Assembly (NCBI GenBank): GCA_963626085.1
Contig: CAVFVJ010000033.1
Location: 1-64,000 of the forward strand
Direction: 5' to 3'
DNA from: Colivivens sp963626085
Lineage (GTDB): Bacteria > Bacteroidota > Bacteroidia > Bacteroidales > Bacteroidaceae
Length of the DNA stretch: 64,000 bases
In this document: positions 27,882 through 36,912 of the stretch, one piece after another
Layout of the letters: the number at the start of each line of letters is the position of its first letter
How positions within the stretch are numbered: position 1 is the stretch's first letter
Notes under the pieces: model-generated
Told to the model about the DNA's origin: nothing
The model's database searches: none
The model's input: only the letters and a program-made list of their open reading frames with translations
Program-made: the position numbers and the translations under genes

Positions 27882-27901
27882 AATTGATTGTATAAAGTGA
27901 T

Positions 27902-29389
27902 TTAAATGAATTGTCTCAGTATCTCTACCCAATGGTGGTATGCGTCACTGTAAGCGTCCAGATGCTCAGTATCGGGCTTGAACGTGGCATAATGACGCAG
28001 TGTAGCGAACGCCTCATCGCTGTTACGGTAATAACCGGCTCCTATGCCTGCGCCTTTAGCAGCTCCAGCTGCCCCATCGGTGTCGTAGAGTTCAATTGTA
28101 GCACCAGTGACACTTGCCAGCGTACGCACGAACATCGGATTGAGGAACATATTGGCATGACCTGCTTTGATAGTCTTTATCTCCATACCCATCTGCCGCA
28201 TGATGTCCATGCCATAGGCAAACGAGAAGACGATGCCCTCCTGAGCCGCACGGAGCAGGTGTTGTTTCTTGTGGATATTGAAGTTCAGTCCGTGTATGCT
28301 GCAACCCACATCCTTGTTCTGCAGGAGTCGCTCCGAACCGTTGCCGAACGGTATGACGGACAGTCCCTCCGAACCGACAGGCACTTGGTCTGCCAGTTCG
28401 TTCATTGCTGGATAGTCGATACCCTCGGGTGCCACATTACGTTTCATCCAAGCATTGAGAATGCCCGTGCCATTGATACACAGAAGTACGCCCAACCGGG
28501 TATATGGCTGGTTATGGTTGACATGAGCAAAGGTGTTCACACGGGACAACTTGTCGTAGTTCACGTCCCCAAGGATTCCGTACACCACACCCGACGTACC
28601 GCCTGTGGCTGCCACCTCACCCGGTTTCATGACATTAAGCGAGAGGGCGTTGTTCGGTTGGTCTCCTCCCCTGTACGCTATCGGTGTACCTACGGGCACT
28701 CCGATTTCATCGGCTACAGCCTGACAGACATTCGACTGGATGGAGAAGGTCGGCACGATATCGGGTATCAAAGTCTCATTGAACCCGAAATAATCCATTA
28801 CATCTTTATTGACGCAGTTTTCCTTGAAGTCCCAAAACATTCCCTCAGACAGACCTGATATGGTAGTGTTTATTATGCCGCCACTCAACTTCATGGCAAT
28901 AAAATCACCAGGAAGCATAATCTTGTATATCCTTGAAAATAGCTCTGGCTCATTTTCCTTCACCCACGCCAACTTGGCTGCAGTGAAGTTACCCGGTGAG
29001 TTGAGCAAGTGTTCGAGGCATCTGTCATGACCGATTCCATCGAACGCCCTGTTACCGTAGGGTACGGCACGGCTGTCACACCATATAATACTGGGGCGGA
29101 GAACCTTACAGTCCTTGTCAACGCAGACCAGACCGTGCATCTGGTAACTGATGCCTATCGCCTTCACCTCCTTCAGCTTGCTAGGCTGTTGCCCTTCCAG
29201 CTTCCGTGTAGCCTGCATGAGGTTTGTCCACCAGTCCTCTGGGTCCTGCTCTGCCCATCCCACTTTCCTCACGATGATGCCAGCTTCCGTCTCGGGATAG
29301 AATGCGGAAGCCTCACACTTGCCTGTACTGATATCGACAAGCGATGCCTTGATAGACGATGTCCCTATGTCGTAGCCTAAAAGATACAT
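27902..29389 (-). CDS. xylB: Xylulokinase
   Basis: The enzyme phosphorylates xylulose to xylulose 5-phosphate for the pentose phosphate pathway. The 495-residue FGGY-family kinase has the N-terminal phosphate loop GYDIGTSSIKASLVD, the QMHGLV segment, WCDSRA, and the ATP-site region ATGGTSGVVYG. It is followed closely by xylA, and a -7 element lies 26 bp upstream of its start. Confidence 0.95.
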   Translation of the reverse strand: MYLLGYDIGTSSIKASLVDISTGKCEASAFYPETEAGIIVRKVGWAEQDPEDWWTNLMQATRKLEGQQPSKLKEVKAIGISYQMHGLVCVDKDCKVLRPSIIWCDSRAVPYGNRAFDGIGHDRCLEHLLNSPGNFTAAKLAWVKENEPELFSRIYKIMLPGDFIAMKLSGGIINTTISGLSEGMFWDFKENCVNKDVMDYFGFNETLIPDIVPTFSIQSNVCQAVADEIGVPVGTPIAYRGGDQPNNALSLNVMKPGEVAATGGTSGVVYGILGDVNYDKLSRVNTFAHVNHNQPYTRLGVLLCINGTGILNAWMKRNVAPEGIDYPAMNELADQVPVGSEGLSVIPFGNGSERLLQNKDVGCSIHGLNFNIHKKQHLLRAAQEGIVFSFAYGMDIMRQMGMEIKTIKAGHANMFLNPMFVRTLASVTGATIELYDTDGAAGAAKGAGIGAGYYRNSDEAFATLRHYATFKPDTEHLDAYSDAYHHWVEILRQFI

Positions 29390-29415
29390 AATATAATGTT
29401 ATTGGTATTCGGTTG

Positions 29416-29423
29416 CAAAGTTA
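29416..29423 (-). promoter_or_regulatory. -7 promoter element (TAACTTTG on minus) for xylB-xylA
   Basis: CAAAGTTA on the plus strand reads TAACTTTG on the minus strand, 26 bp before the xylB ATG. It suggests xylBA has its own promoter apart from the MFS gene. No -33 match was found. Confidence 0.6.
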
Positions 29424-29534
29424 AGACTTTTCCGCTACCGCAGTATTTTTCTTTTGAACCAAAAACTACTATTTTTGCATCAATTGTCGCTTGTACAGGC
29501 TACATAACGTTACAAGCGAATATACCCTTCCGGC

Positions 29535-30749
29535 TCACGCCCTTCCTGTCACATCACGTCTCAGTCTTTTCTCGTATCTTTTACAGAATATGATATAACA
29601 TATCACTCCAAAGAAAGCGAGTACAGCACCTATCGCTGCAGGATAGTGGTATGTCTGTGGATTGGACTCATCGATAGGCAGACCACCAAAGAAAGCCCCT
29701 ACAGCATTGCCCAGATTGAAAGCCAACTGTATCATCGCTCCGCCCATCAGTTCACCACCCTTACTGAAACGGAGGAGGAGGAGCTGTTGCGGAGATGAGA
29801 CAGCAAACAGACAGCCTGCGGTGATGAACATCAATGGTATGCTACACCACATCCACTGTGCCGTCAGGGCTATCAGAACCAGACTGACGAAGAGTGTCAC
29901 CTCCAGACTACGGCAGGTATGTCCTGGTCCGAAGCGGTCGGAGAGCTTGCCGCCCACTATGTTGCCTACTACCATACCTGCACCGGCAAGTGCCATCATG
30001 CCTGTCATCCAACTCTTTGGCACACCGCCCAAGTCAGTGAGTGTGGGAGCTATGTAACTGTACCAACAGAACACACCACCGTTGCCGAATATCGTGGCAA
30101 GGATAAGAAGCCATGGAGCGAGGGTCTTGAGAAACCTGAACGCACCCTTCACCCCAGTGTCAGGTAGGGCATCCATACGAGGAATCCACCGAACCACCGC
30201 AATCATTGTCAAGACATTCCATATAGTGGCGAAGGCGAACACAAGCCGCCATGATACAAGCCCTGTGAGGAACGTACCCAGAGGGATACCTACCAGATTG
30301 GCTACTGTCATTCCCGAGCACATGACAGCGACAGCGAAGACAGACCCATTGCCCTTGGACAGTCTGTCCGCCACTATGCTTCCAACTCCAAAGAACGCTC
30401 CATGAGGCGTACCAGCAAGGAAACGGAACGCCATCATCAGCCAAAACTGCCATCCGATGCCAGAAGTCTCACCGTCGGGTATGGGACAGAGTGTCATGCA
30501 TAGGGATGCAGAAAGCATCACGCCTACCAACAAATACAAGATTTTCTTCAATGGCCATTTCCTGCAAAAGACAGCAACCAGAGGGGCACCAGCACACACA
30601 CCCAAAGCATAAGCAGATATGAAGTAACCTGCCTCGGACACACTCACATGAAAATCAGTTGCAATATACGGGAGAATACCCATCATCACGTATTCGGTTA
30701 TACCCAAGGCAAACGTGCCGAAGGCAAGGACGATTAGAGACTTACGCAT
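29535..30749 (-). CDS. MFS transporter, DHA1 / AraJ-like sugar-efflux type
   Basis: The 404-residue protein has twelve predicted membrane segments. Its start, LIVLAFGTFALGITEYVMMGILP, and the RFLAGTPHGAFFGVG motif are typical of the AraJ/YdeA/Spr efflux branch of the DHA1 group. Members export sugars, drugs or metabolites. Its place upstream of xylB and xylA on the same strand suggests a link to pentose metabolism, but uptake of xylose is not the usual role of this branch. A gap of 145 bp with a promoter separates it from xylB. Confidence 0.85.
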   Translation of the reverse strand: MRKSLIVLAFGTFALGITEYVMMGILPYIATDFHVSVSEAGYFISAYALGVCAGAPLVAVFCRKWPLKKILYLLVGVMLSASLCMTLCPIPDGETSGIGWQFWLMMAFRFLAGTPHGAFFGVGSIVADRLSKGNGSVFAVAVMCSGMTVANLVGIPLGTFLTGLVSWRLVFAFATIWNVLTMIAVVRWIPRMDALPDTGVKGAFRFLKTLAPWLLILATIFGNGGVFCWYSYIAPTLTDLGGVPKSWMTGMMALAGAGMVVGNIVGGKLSDRFGPGHTCRSLEVTLFVSLVLIALTAQWMWCSIPLMFITAGCLFAVSSPQQLLLLRFSKGGELMGGAMIQLAFNLGNAVGAFFGGLPIDESNPQTYHYPAAIGAVLAFFGVICYIIFCKRYEKRLRRDVTGRA

Positions 30750-30790
30750 AAAGAAAAACGTTTGTTATAACATCAATAGGTCATTAGATT

Positions 30791-30831
30791 CAAAAAAAAT
30801 CGTCAAACATCACAAGGACATTCAACGATTT
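30791..30831 (-). terminator. Terminator after tRNA-Phe
   Basis: On the minus strand AAATCGT (30831-30825) pairs with ACGATTT (30803-30797), followed by a run of U encoded by the A tract at 30792-30799. It closes the tRNA transcript. Confidence 0.7.
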
Positions 30832-30834
30832 GAT

Positions 30835-30910
30835 TGGTGGTGCCAACGGGGTTCGAACCAGTGACACACGGATTTTCAGTCCGATGCTCTACCAACTGAG
30901 CTATGGCACC
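30835..30910 (-). tRNA. tRNA-Phe (anticodon GAA)
   Basis: The minus strand folds as a standard tRNA. The acceptor stem GGTGCCA pairs with TGGCACC, the D-arm region is AGCTCAGTTGGTAGAGC, the anticodon loop CTGAAAA contains GAA, and the T-arm has GGTTCGAACCC. The discriminator is A and the CCA end is encoded (30835-30837). The length is 76 nt including CCA. Confidence 0.98.
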
Positions 30911-30928
30911 ATTTCTGATTTGCGGGTG

Positions 30929-30959
30929 CAAAGGTAGGACTTATTTTTAAACTAGCAAA
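30929..30959 (-). promoter_or_regulatory. Promoter (TTTG / TACCTTTG on minus) for tRNA-Phe
   Basis: CAAAGGTA at 30929-30936 reads TACCTTTG on the minus strand. CAAA at 30956-30959 gives TTTG 19 bp upstream. The predicted start is about 10 nt before the mature tRNA. Confidence 0.75.
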
Positions 30960-30977
30960 ACTTATCGGAGACTTTTT

Positions 30978-31757
30978 TCAGTCTATACCCATAAATTTCT
31001 GCAAAGCGAGGGCAATTCCGTCATTATCGACACTTTGAGTGACATAATGCGCCACTTCCTTCACCTCACTCCGTGCATTGCCCATAGCCACTCCATACCT
31101 CACATGTCGCAGCATTTCCTTGTCGTTTCCGCCGTCACCGAACGCCATAGTCTCGTCGAGACTTATCCCAAAATGGCTTATAATAGTGTCTATACCGTGC
31201 GCCTTGTTGTTGCCTGCACTGATGACATCCGCAAACTTGGAGTGCCACCTCTGTGCAACACACCCAGTCAGGACATCTCTCATCAGCACCGTCTCCTCAC
31301 CGGCATCAAAGAAACCGATTATCTGCATCACGTCCATATCCAGACACTCGTCAATTGGGGCAGTTCTTGGAGCGTCCAAATTAAGCAGTTCGAAAACATC
31401 TCCCGCTTTCTCCGATGACATGGTCATGAAGACATCATCGTTGGATGCGAACGCTATAGGAAATGGATGAGTCTTGTAATACTCCATTAGTCTCTCTAAG
31501 TCATCCCGGCTTATCGGGTTATGGCACAAGAGCGTGTCACCGCCAACCTGACAGTTGGCTCCGTTCACGGTCATGATGCCGTCATACTCCAGTCCATCGA
31601 GGTTATTCACGAAAGGTAGAGGCCGACCTGTGGCGATGAACACCTTCACGCCACGTTCCCTCGCCTTACCCAAAGCATCTATGGCCGACTGTGGAATACG
31701 GTGAGTCTTGAACGACACGAGCGTGCCGTCGATATCCAGGAATATCGCCTTTATCAT
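30978..31757 (-). CDS. Cof-type HAD hydrolase
   Basis: This 259-residue cytosolic phosphatase belongs to the Cof/HAD-IIB family. The nucleophile motif is FLDIDGTLVS at residues 6-15, motif II is ATGRP, and the metal motif is FGDGGNDKEML. Substrates of such enzymes are commonly sugar phosphates or FMN; nothing here fixes the choice. The ATG at 31757 (MIKAIFLDIDGTL) was chosen; an upstream ATG at 31778 would overlap thrC. It lies just after thrC and probably belongs to the thr transcript. Confidence 0.9.
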   Translation of the reverse strand: MIKAIFLDIDGTLVSFKTHRIPQSAIDALGKARERGVKVFIATGRPLPFVNNLDGLEYDGIMTVNGANCQVGGDTLLCHNPISRDDLERLMEYYKTHPFPIAFASNDDVFMTMSSEKAGDVFELLNLDAPRTAPIDECLDMDVMQIIGFFDAGEETVLMRDVLTGCVAQRWHSKFADVISAGNNKAHGIDTIISHFGISLDETMAFGDGGNDKEMLRHVRYGVAMGNARSEVKEVAHYVTQSVDNDGIALALQKFMGID

Positions 31758-31767
31758 CACACCGTCA

Positions 31768-33081
31768 TTACTGGGCATGTCCCATCAGATAAGCTTTGAA
31801 ACTGCCAAAGTCCTTAGACATCGGTACAGACTGCTTCTCGCCCTTCATGAAGGCAAGCAACCTGTCAGGCACACGCATGTCGAAGTTCAGTACACCGTCC
31901 ACTGTGCCCTTGAATTTGGCAGGATAAGCCGTTTCAAGGAACACACCCACATCACCTTTCTTCAACTGCTCGGACAAGGCGCGGTAGCCACATGCTCCGT
32001 GCGGATCACACACATACCCCGTCTTGCCGTAGACCTCACGTATAGTATCGGCTATCTGTTCGTCTGAATATGTAGTCCCACTTATATCAGCCCTTATTGC
32101 CTCATAGTCCTTACCGTAGAGGTCATATATGCGTGCGAAGTTGCTCGGGTCGCCCACATCCATGGCATTGGCTATTGTCTGTACTGATGGGCGCGGACTG
32201 TACACGCCTGTCCTCAGATAGTCATAGAACACACTGTTGGCGTTGTTGGCTGCTATGAAATGCTTAACTGGCAGTCCCATCCTCTTGGCAAACAGTCCGG
32301 CACATATATTGCCGAAATTGCCCGAAGGGACACAGAAGACGAGGTTTCCGTCCAGTCCCCTCCGCTTCATCTGCGCATAAGCATGAAAGTAATAGAATGC
32401 CTGAGGAAGGAAACGCGCCACGTTGATGCTGTTGGCAGAAGTGAGTTTAAGGGTCTTGTTGAGTTCACTGTCCATGAAAGCCGACTTCACCAGAGCCTGA
32501 CAGTCGTCGAAGACACCGTCCACCTCAATTGCCGTTATGTTCCTGCCGAGGGTGGTGAACTGACATTCCTGAATAGGACTCACCTTACCCTTTGGATAAA
32601 GCACATACACATGGATACCGTCAACTCCAAGGAAACCGTTCGCCACGGCGCTGCCAGTATCACCGGATGTGGCTACCAGTACATTAACCTCCTTGTCGCT
32701 TGTGCCCTCCTTCCTAAGGAAGTACTGCAGAAGACGCGCCATAAACCGCGCACCGACATCCTTGAACGCCAGTGTAGGTCCGTGGAACAATTCCAGCGAA
32801 TATATGGAGTCCGTCACCTTCACCACTGGGCAGTCGAACGAAAGGGTGTCGTTAACGATGCCTCGCAGTGAGTCCGCATCCACATCCTCACCGAAGAAGG
32901 CATCAGCCACGGTATAGGCTATCTCCTGAAACGACTTGTCCTGAATACTGTCGAAAAAGGTATGGGGAAGAGCCTTTATCGTCTTTGGCATGTACAGTCC
33001 CTTGTCCTCGGCAAGTCCTTTGACCACAGCCTTCTCTAAATCCGCCATTGGGGCGTGTCCGTTAGTGCTATAAAACTTCAT
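31768..33081 (-). CDS. thrC: Threonine synthase
   Basis: This PLP enzyme converts O-phosphohomoserine to threonine. The 437-residue protein starts MKFYSTNGHAPMADLEKAV and has the PLP lysine Lys107 in LAFKDVGARFM, as well as the phosphate-binding ATSGDTGSAVANGFLG loop. It overlaps the upstream mutase-like gene by 4 bp (ATGA), which supports a shared pathway. Confidence 0.96.
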   Translation of the reverse strand: MKFYSTNGHAPMADLEKAVVKGLAEDKGLYMPKTIKALPHTFFDSIQDKSFQEIAYTVADAFFGEDVDADSLRGIVNDTLSFDCPVVKVTDSIYSLELFHGPTLAFKDVGARFMARLLQYFLRKEGTSDKEVNVLVATSGDTGSAVANGFLGVDGIHVYVLYPKGKVSPIQECQFTTLGRNITAIEVDGVFDDCQALVKSAFMDSELNKTLKLTSANSINVARFLPQAFYYFHAYAQMKRRGLDGNLVFCVPSGNFGNICAGLFAKRMGLPVKHFIAANNANSVFYDYLRTGVYSPRPSVQTIANAMDVGDPSNFARIYDLYGKDYEAIRADISGTTYSDEQIADTIREVYGKTGYVCDPHGACGYRALSEQLKKGDVGVFLETAYPAKFKGTVDGVLNFDMRVPDRLLAFMKGEKQSVPMSKDFGSFKAYLMGHAQ

Positions 33082-34289
33082 ATACTCATAAACGCTTTAA
33101 TGAATTCATCTTTCTGTAATTGTCCGAACTGCCCGTCCTTGCAAGCAATCTCGTCGAAAGTCTCCACACTGTCGGGCTGGATTCCCGGAGCATAGATAAG
33201 GAACGGCACAGGCTCATTGGTGTGCGTGCGGTGGCGCACAGGGGTGGGATGGTCGGGCAGAACAGCGATGCACACCGGCTCTGTCCAGTCCTTCACCGCC
33301 TCATATATAGGACCCACAGCCCGACTGTCGAGATTCTCTATAGTCTGCAGTTTCAGTTTCATGTTTCCGTCGTGACCGGCTTCGTCACTTGCCTCTATAT
33401 GCAGGTAGACAAAATCGTCTGTTTTAAGCGCATCGATAGCAGCCTGAGCCTTCCCTTCGTAATTGGTGTCGTACAGTCCTGTAGCTCCCGGCACATTGAT
33501 AACTCTCAAGCCAGCAAGCGACCCAATGCCTCGTATCAGATCCACCGCTGTAATGACCACTCCACTGTGTATTTGGGGAAAAGTGGTGGTCAACGGTATC
33601 ATGTGAGGGCGGTAGCCTCCAGCCCACGGCCAAATGGAGTTGGCAGGGTCTTTCCCTTCCTTCATCCTCTGCAAGTTCAGCGGATGGATTGCCAACAGTT
33701 CCTGCGACTTGACAATCAAGTCATTCAAAAGCTTTGCAGTATCTTCTGCCTCGGGAGTCTCTGCCTTCACAAGCAATGGTTGCCAAGGCAGTCCTGGCAC
33801 GTCATGAGGCGGTACGCACTTCACATGCTTGTCACCGCCCTTGATGACCAGTAGGTGACGGTACTGCACCCCTGTGTAGAAATGCACTCGGTCGTTCCCC
33901 AAATGTTCCTGAAGGTATTTCATCAGTACATCGCCCTCCTCCGTCTCCAATCGTCCGCAAGAGTGGTTCTTTATCTTGTCACCATCGATGCATATCAGAT
34001 TGCAGCGTATAGCCATATCGTCGGGTGCGAGTTCCACACCTATGCTGGCAGCCTCCAAAGGTCCGCGCCCTTCATACACCTCATTTTGGTCGTAGCCCAA
34101 TATACTACTGTTCGCCACCTCACTACCGGGATGGAAACCATCGGGAACAGTCTTGAGCATGCCTGTCTGGCCTTTCCTCGCAAGCATATCCATATATGGA
34201 GTGTTGGCATACTGCAGAAGTGTCTTGCCGTCAAGACTCTCCTCCTGCCAGTCCGCCATCCCGTCTCCTAATATAATAATGTGTTTCAT
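33078..34289 (-). CDS. ApgM-like protein, proposed homoserine kinase
   Basis: The 403-residue protein belongs to the archaeal-type cofactor-independent phosphoglycerate mutase family (alkaline phosphatase superfamily). Metal or active-site stretches are visible in IILGDGMADW at the N terminus, SILGYDQNEVYEGRGPLEA, and the C-terminal LPDHPTPVRHRTHTNEPVPF. A subgroup of this family found in threonine operons lacking thrB carries the curated name proposed homoserine kinase. Here it sits exactly between thrA and thrC, overlaps thrC by 4 bp, and no GHMP-type thrB is nearby. Homoserine phosphorylation is therefore the favoured role; a glycolytic mutase role cannot be excluded from sequence alone. 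Confidence 0.85.
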   Translation of the reverse strand: MKHIIILGDGMADWQEESLDGKTLLQYANTPYMDMLARKGQTGMLKTVPDGFHPGSEVANSSILGYDQNEVYEGRGPLEAASIGVELAPDDMAIRCNLICIDGDKIKNHSCGRLETEEGDVLMKYLQEHLGNDRVHFYTGVQYRHLLVIKGGDKHVKCVPPHDVPGLPWQPLLVKAETPEAEDTAKLLNDLIVKSQELLAIHPLNLQRMKEGKDPANSIWPWAGGYRPHMIPLTTTFPQIHSGVVITAVDLIRGIGSLAGLRVINVPGATGLYDTNYEGKAQAAIDALKTDDFVYLHIEASDEAGHDGNMKLKLQTIENLDSRAVGPIYEAVKDWTEPVCIAVLPDHPTPVRHRTHTNEPVPFLIYAPGIQPDSVETFDEIACKDGQFGQLQKDEFIKAFMSI

Positions 34290-34332
34290 TGTGTCCTTAA
34301 CGTTTGTGTCCTACAGTCTTTACGTCACGCCA

Positions 34333-36762
34333 TCAGATATTGGCGATGCTCATGATGTCAGCAAACACACCGGCAGCGGTCACGCTGGCACCTGCTCCAT
34401 AGCCCTGAATCAGCATCGGATAGTCCAGATAGCGTTCGGTAGTAAGCATGATAATGTTATTTGATCCCTCTAGGTGATAGAACGGATGTCCAGGTGACAC
34501 CGCTTCAAGCGAAACGCTCGCCTTACCATTCTCCAGTTTTGCCACAAAACGCCAGTGCTTGTTTTCATTCGCCAGTTCCTTGCGCCTTGTCTCGAAATCA
34601 GCGTCAAGTTCAGGTAATTTCTGCCAGAAACTCTCCAGCGAGCCTATAAAGTACTCGTCAGGCACGAACAGATGGCGTTCCACATCCTCTTGATTAATCT
34701 TGTACCCAGCTTCACGCGAAAGGATCACCAACTTGCGGATTACATCCTTACCGCTCAAATCGACACGAGGGTCAGGTTCTGAATAGCCCTCCTCCTTCGA
34801 ACGACGGACAGCCTCACTGAACGGCACATCCGCACTTATAGTATTGAAAATATAGTTGAGAGTGCCGCTGAGTATAGCCTCAATCTTCAGAATCTTATCA
34901 CCACTGTTTGTCAGGTCATTGATAGTATTTATTACCGGGAGTCCGGCTCCCACGTTGGTTTCGAACAGGAACTTGACATTACGTTTGCGGGCTGTCCGCT
35001 TGAGCTGCACGTAGTTGTCGTAGTCGGACGAAGCCGCTATCTTGTTAGCAGCCACCACGGAGATGCTGTGATCGAAGAAATCGTTGTAGAGTGCAGCCAC
35101 CTCTTGACTGGCAGTGCAGTCCACGAACACAGAGTTGAAGATGTTCATCCCTATCACCTCGTTCTTCAGGCGTGTGATGTCACTGTCCTCACCCTTCTCA
35201 AGTATCTCCCTGTAATTGTCGAGATCGATGCCTTCACGACTGAACACAGCCTTCTTGCTACTTGCTATCCCAACCACATTTAACAGCAAGTTACGTTCCT
35301 TTTTCAGTTTGTCTCGCTGGTGTGCAATTTGCTGCAGCAGACTGCCACCAACCGTTCCTACGCCACATATAAAGAGGTTCAACACTTGATACTCTGAAAG
35401 GAAGAAACTGTCATGGATAACGTTCAGTGACTTGCGTAACAGACGACTCTCAACAACGAAAGAGATGTTTGTCTCCGACGCGCCTTGAGCACATGCTATG
35501 ACACTGATGCCATTACGCCCCAGTGTACCGAACAATTTGCCAGCGATACCCGGAGTGTGCTTCATGTTTTCGCCAACTACTGCCACGGTAGCCAAATTGT
35601 TCTCTACTGTCATCGGGAACATAGCTCCCATCTCGATTTCCTTAGCAAACTCTGCATCAAGCACATCACAAGCTAGTTTAGCGTCTTCGTTGCGCACGCC
35701 TATGGAGGTACTGCTCTCGGAAGAAGCCTGACTCACGAGGAACACACTTATCTGATTGTCTGCAAGAGCTGTGAATATTCGGCGGTTGACTCCTATCACA
35801 CCTACCATAGAGAGTCCCGACACTGTTATGAGGCTCATATTGTTGATTGAGCTAATTCCCTTGATAGCACGCTGTGTGTCGTGCGTCCCTTGCTCAATGA
35901 CCGTACCCACAGCCTGTGGATGGAAGGTATTCTTGATGTATATAGGGATATTCTTGATGCACACAGGATAGATGGTAGGTGGATAAACGACCTTCGCGCC
36001 AAAATTGCACAGCTCCATCGCCTCCACATAACTCAAACTGTCGATGGTGTATGCCGTGTTTATCACGCGTGGGTCAGCTGTCATGAATCCGTCAACATCT
36101 GTCCATATCTCAAGTGCCTCCGCATCAAGTGTAGCTGCGATGATACTTGCCGTATAGTCGCTACCACCCCTACCAAGGTTGGTAATCTCTCCTGTATGCA
36201 CGTCTCTGGATATGAATCCTCCAGCTACAGCTACCTTGAACGGAGCAGCAAACGTCTCCTTCACGAGTTTGTCTGTAGCTTCATCCGAAAGGAAGTTACG
36301 GTTCTGTTTCTTCTCCGTCTTGATAAAAGAAAGCGAGTCGTACAATTCAGCATCTTTAATCAATGCCGCACATATCCTTGACGACATCCTCTCACCATAG
36401 CTCACGATAGCGTTGGAAGTCTTTTCCGACAGGTCGTGGATGAGAAACACACCCTGATAGATACTCTTCAGTTCCTCCAGCAGTCCGTCTATCTCCTTCA
36501 GCAGCTCCTTCTTCCGTTCTTCATCGGCAATGACCTTCTCTATCATGTCGTGGTGTCTCAACACCATTTCGTAGTAAGCATCGAGATACTTGGCATCGCC
36601 AGCCTGAGCAAGCTTTGACGTGCCTATCAACTTGTCGGTCAGCCCACCTAGGGCAGAGACAACAACAACGACAGGCCCGGACTGAGCCTCAACGATTTTC
36701 TTTACATTAAGAATACTTTCCACGGAACCTACGGATGTCCCGCCAAACTTCAATACTTTCAT
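34333..36762 (-). CDS. thrA: Bifunctional aspartokinase / homoserine dehydrogenase
   Basis: The protein catalyses the first and third steps from aspartate to threonine. Its 809 residues comprise an N-terminal aspartokinase (starting MKVLKFGGTSVGS), ACT regulatory domains at about 300-460 (including SSSTSIGVRNED and GASETNISFVVE), and a C-terminal homoserine dehydrogenase (NAD-binding ICGVGTVGGSLLQQ, then FETNVGAGLPVINTINDL). Feedback control by threonine through the ACT domains is expected from the family. It leads the thr operon; no leader peptide with repeated Thr or Ile codons was seen upstream. Confidence 0.97.
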   Translation of the reverse strand: MKVLKFGGTSVGSVESILNVKKIVEAQSGPVVVVVSALGGLTDKLIGTSKLAQAGDAKYLDAYYEMVLRHHDMIEKVIADEERKKELLKEIDGLLEELKSIYQGVFLIHDLSEKTSNAIVSYGERMSSRICAALIKDAELYDSLSFIKTEKKQNRNFLSDEATDKLVKETFAAPFKVAVAGGFISRDVHTGEITNLGRGGSDYTASIIAATLDAEALEIWTDVDGFMTADPRVINTAYTIDSLSYVEAMELCNFGAKVVYPPTIYPVCIKNIPIYIKNTFHPQAVGTVIEQGTHDTQRAIKGISSINNMSLITVSGLSMVGVIGVNRRIFTALADNQISVFLVSQASSESSTSIGVRNEDAKLACDVLDAEFAKEIEMGAMFPMTVENNLATVAVVGENMKHTPGIAGKLFGTLGRNGISVIACAQGASETNISFVVESRLLRKSLNVIHDSFFLSEYQVLNLFICGVGTVGGSLLQQIAHQRDKLKKERNLLLNVVGIASSKKAVFSREGIDLDNYREILEKGEDSDITRLKNEVIGMNIFNSVFVDCTASQEVAALYNDFFDHSISVVAANKIAASSDYDNYVQLKRTARKRNVKFLFETNVGAGLPVINTINDLTNSGDKILKIEAILSGTLNYIFNTISADVPFSEAVRRSKEEGYSEPDPRVDLSGKDVIRKLVILSREAGYKINQEDVERHLFVPDEYFIGSLESFWQKLPELDADFETRRKELANENKHWRFVAKLENGKASVSLEAVSPGHPFYHLEGSNNIIMLTTERYLDYPMLIQGYGAGASVTAAGVFADIMSIANI

Positions 36763-36806
36763 CGTTTAGGATTCTTCGTTTACTTTAATCAAAAAAAATT
36801 CGGCTA

Positions 36807-36838
36807 CAAAAGTACGGCTTTTTGGGCACAACACCAAA
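36807..36838 (-). promoter_or_regulatory. Promoter (TTTG / TACTTTTG on minus) for the thr operon
   Basis: CAAAAGTA at 36807-36814 reads TACTTTTG on the minus strand, and CAAA at 36835-36838 gives TTTG with a 20-bp spacer. The leader to the thrA ATG is about 40 nt. Confidence 0.75.
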
Positions 36839-36912
36839 GGAGCAGATACTTTTCACTCACTTTATCTGCAAATCCATTACGATTGAGGGTAAAATGTTGG
36901 CACTGTGTGGCA

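Noticed and set aside
27911..28858. 315-codon plus-strand open frame
   Set aside because: It is antisense to xylB, a clear FGGY kinase; no recognisable features.
36763..36912. Threonine attenuator leader peptide upstream of thrA
   Set aside because: No short frame rich in Thr or Ile codons and no terminator/antiterminator pair was seen; a normal promoter is present.
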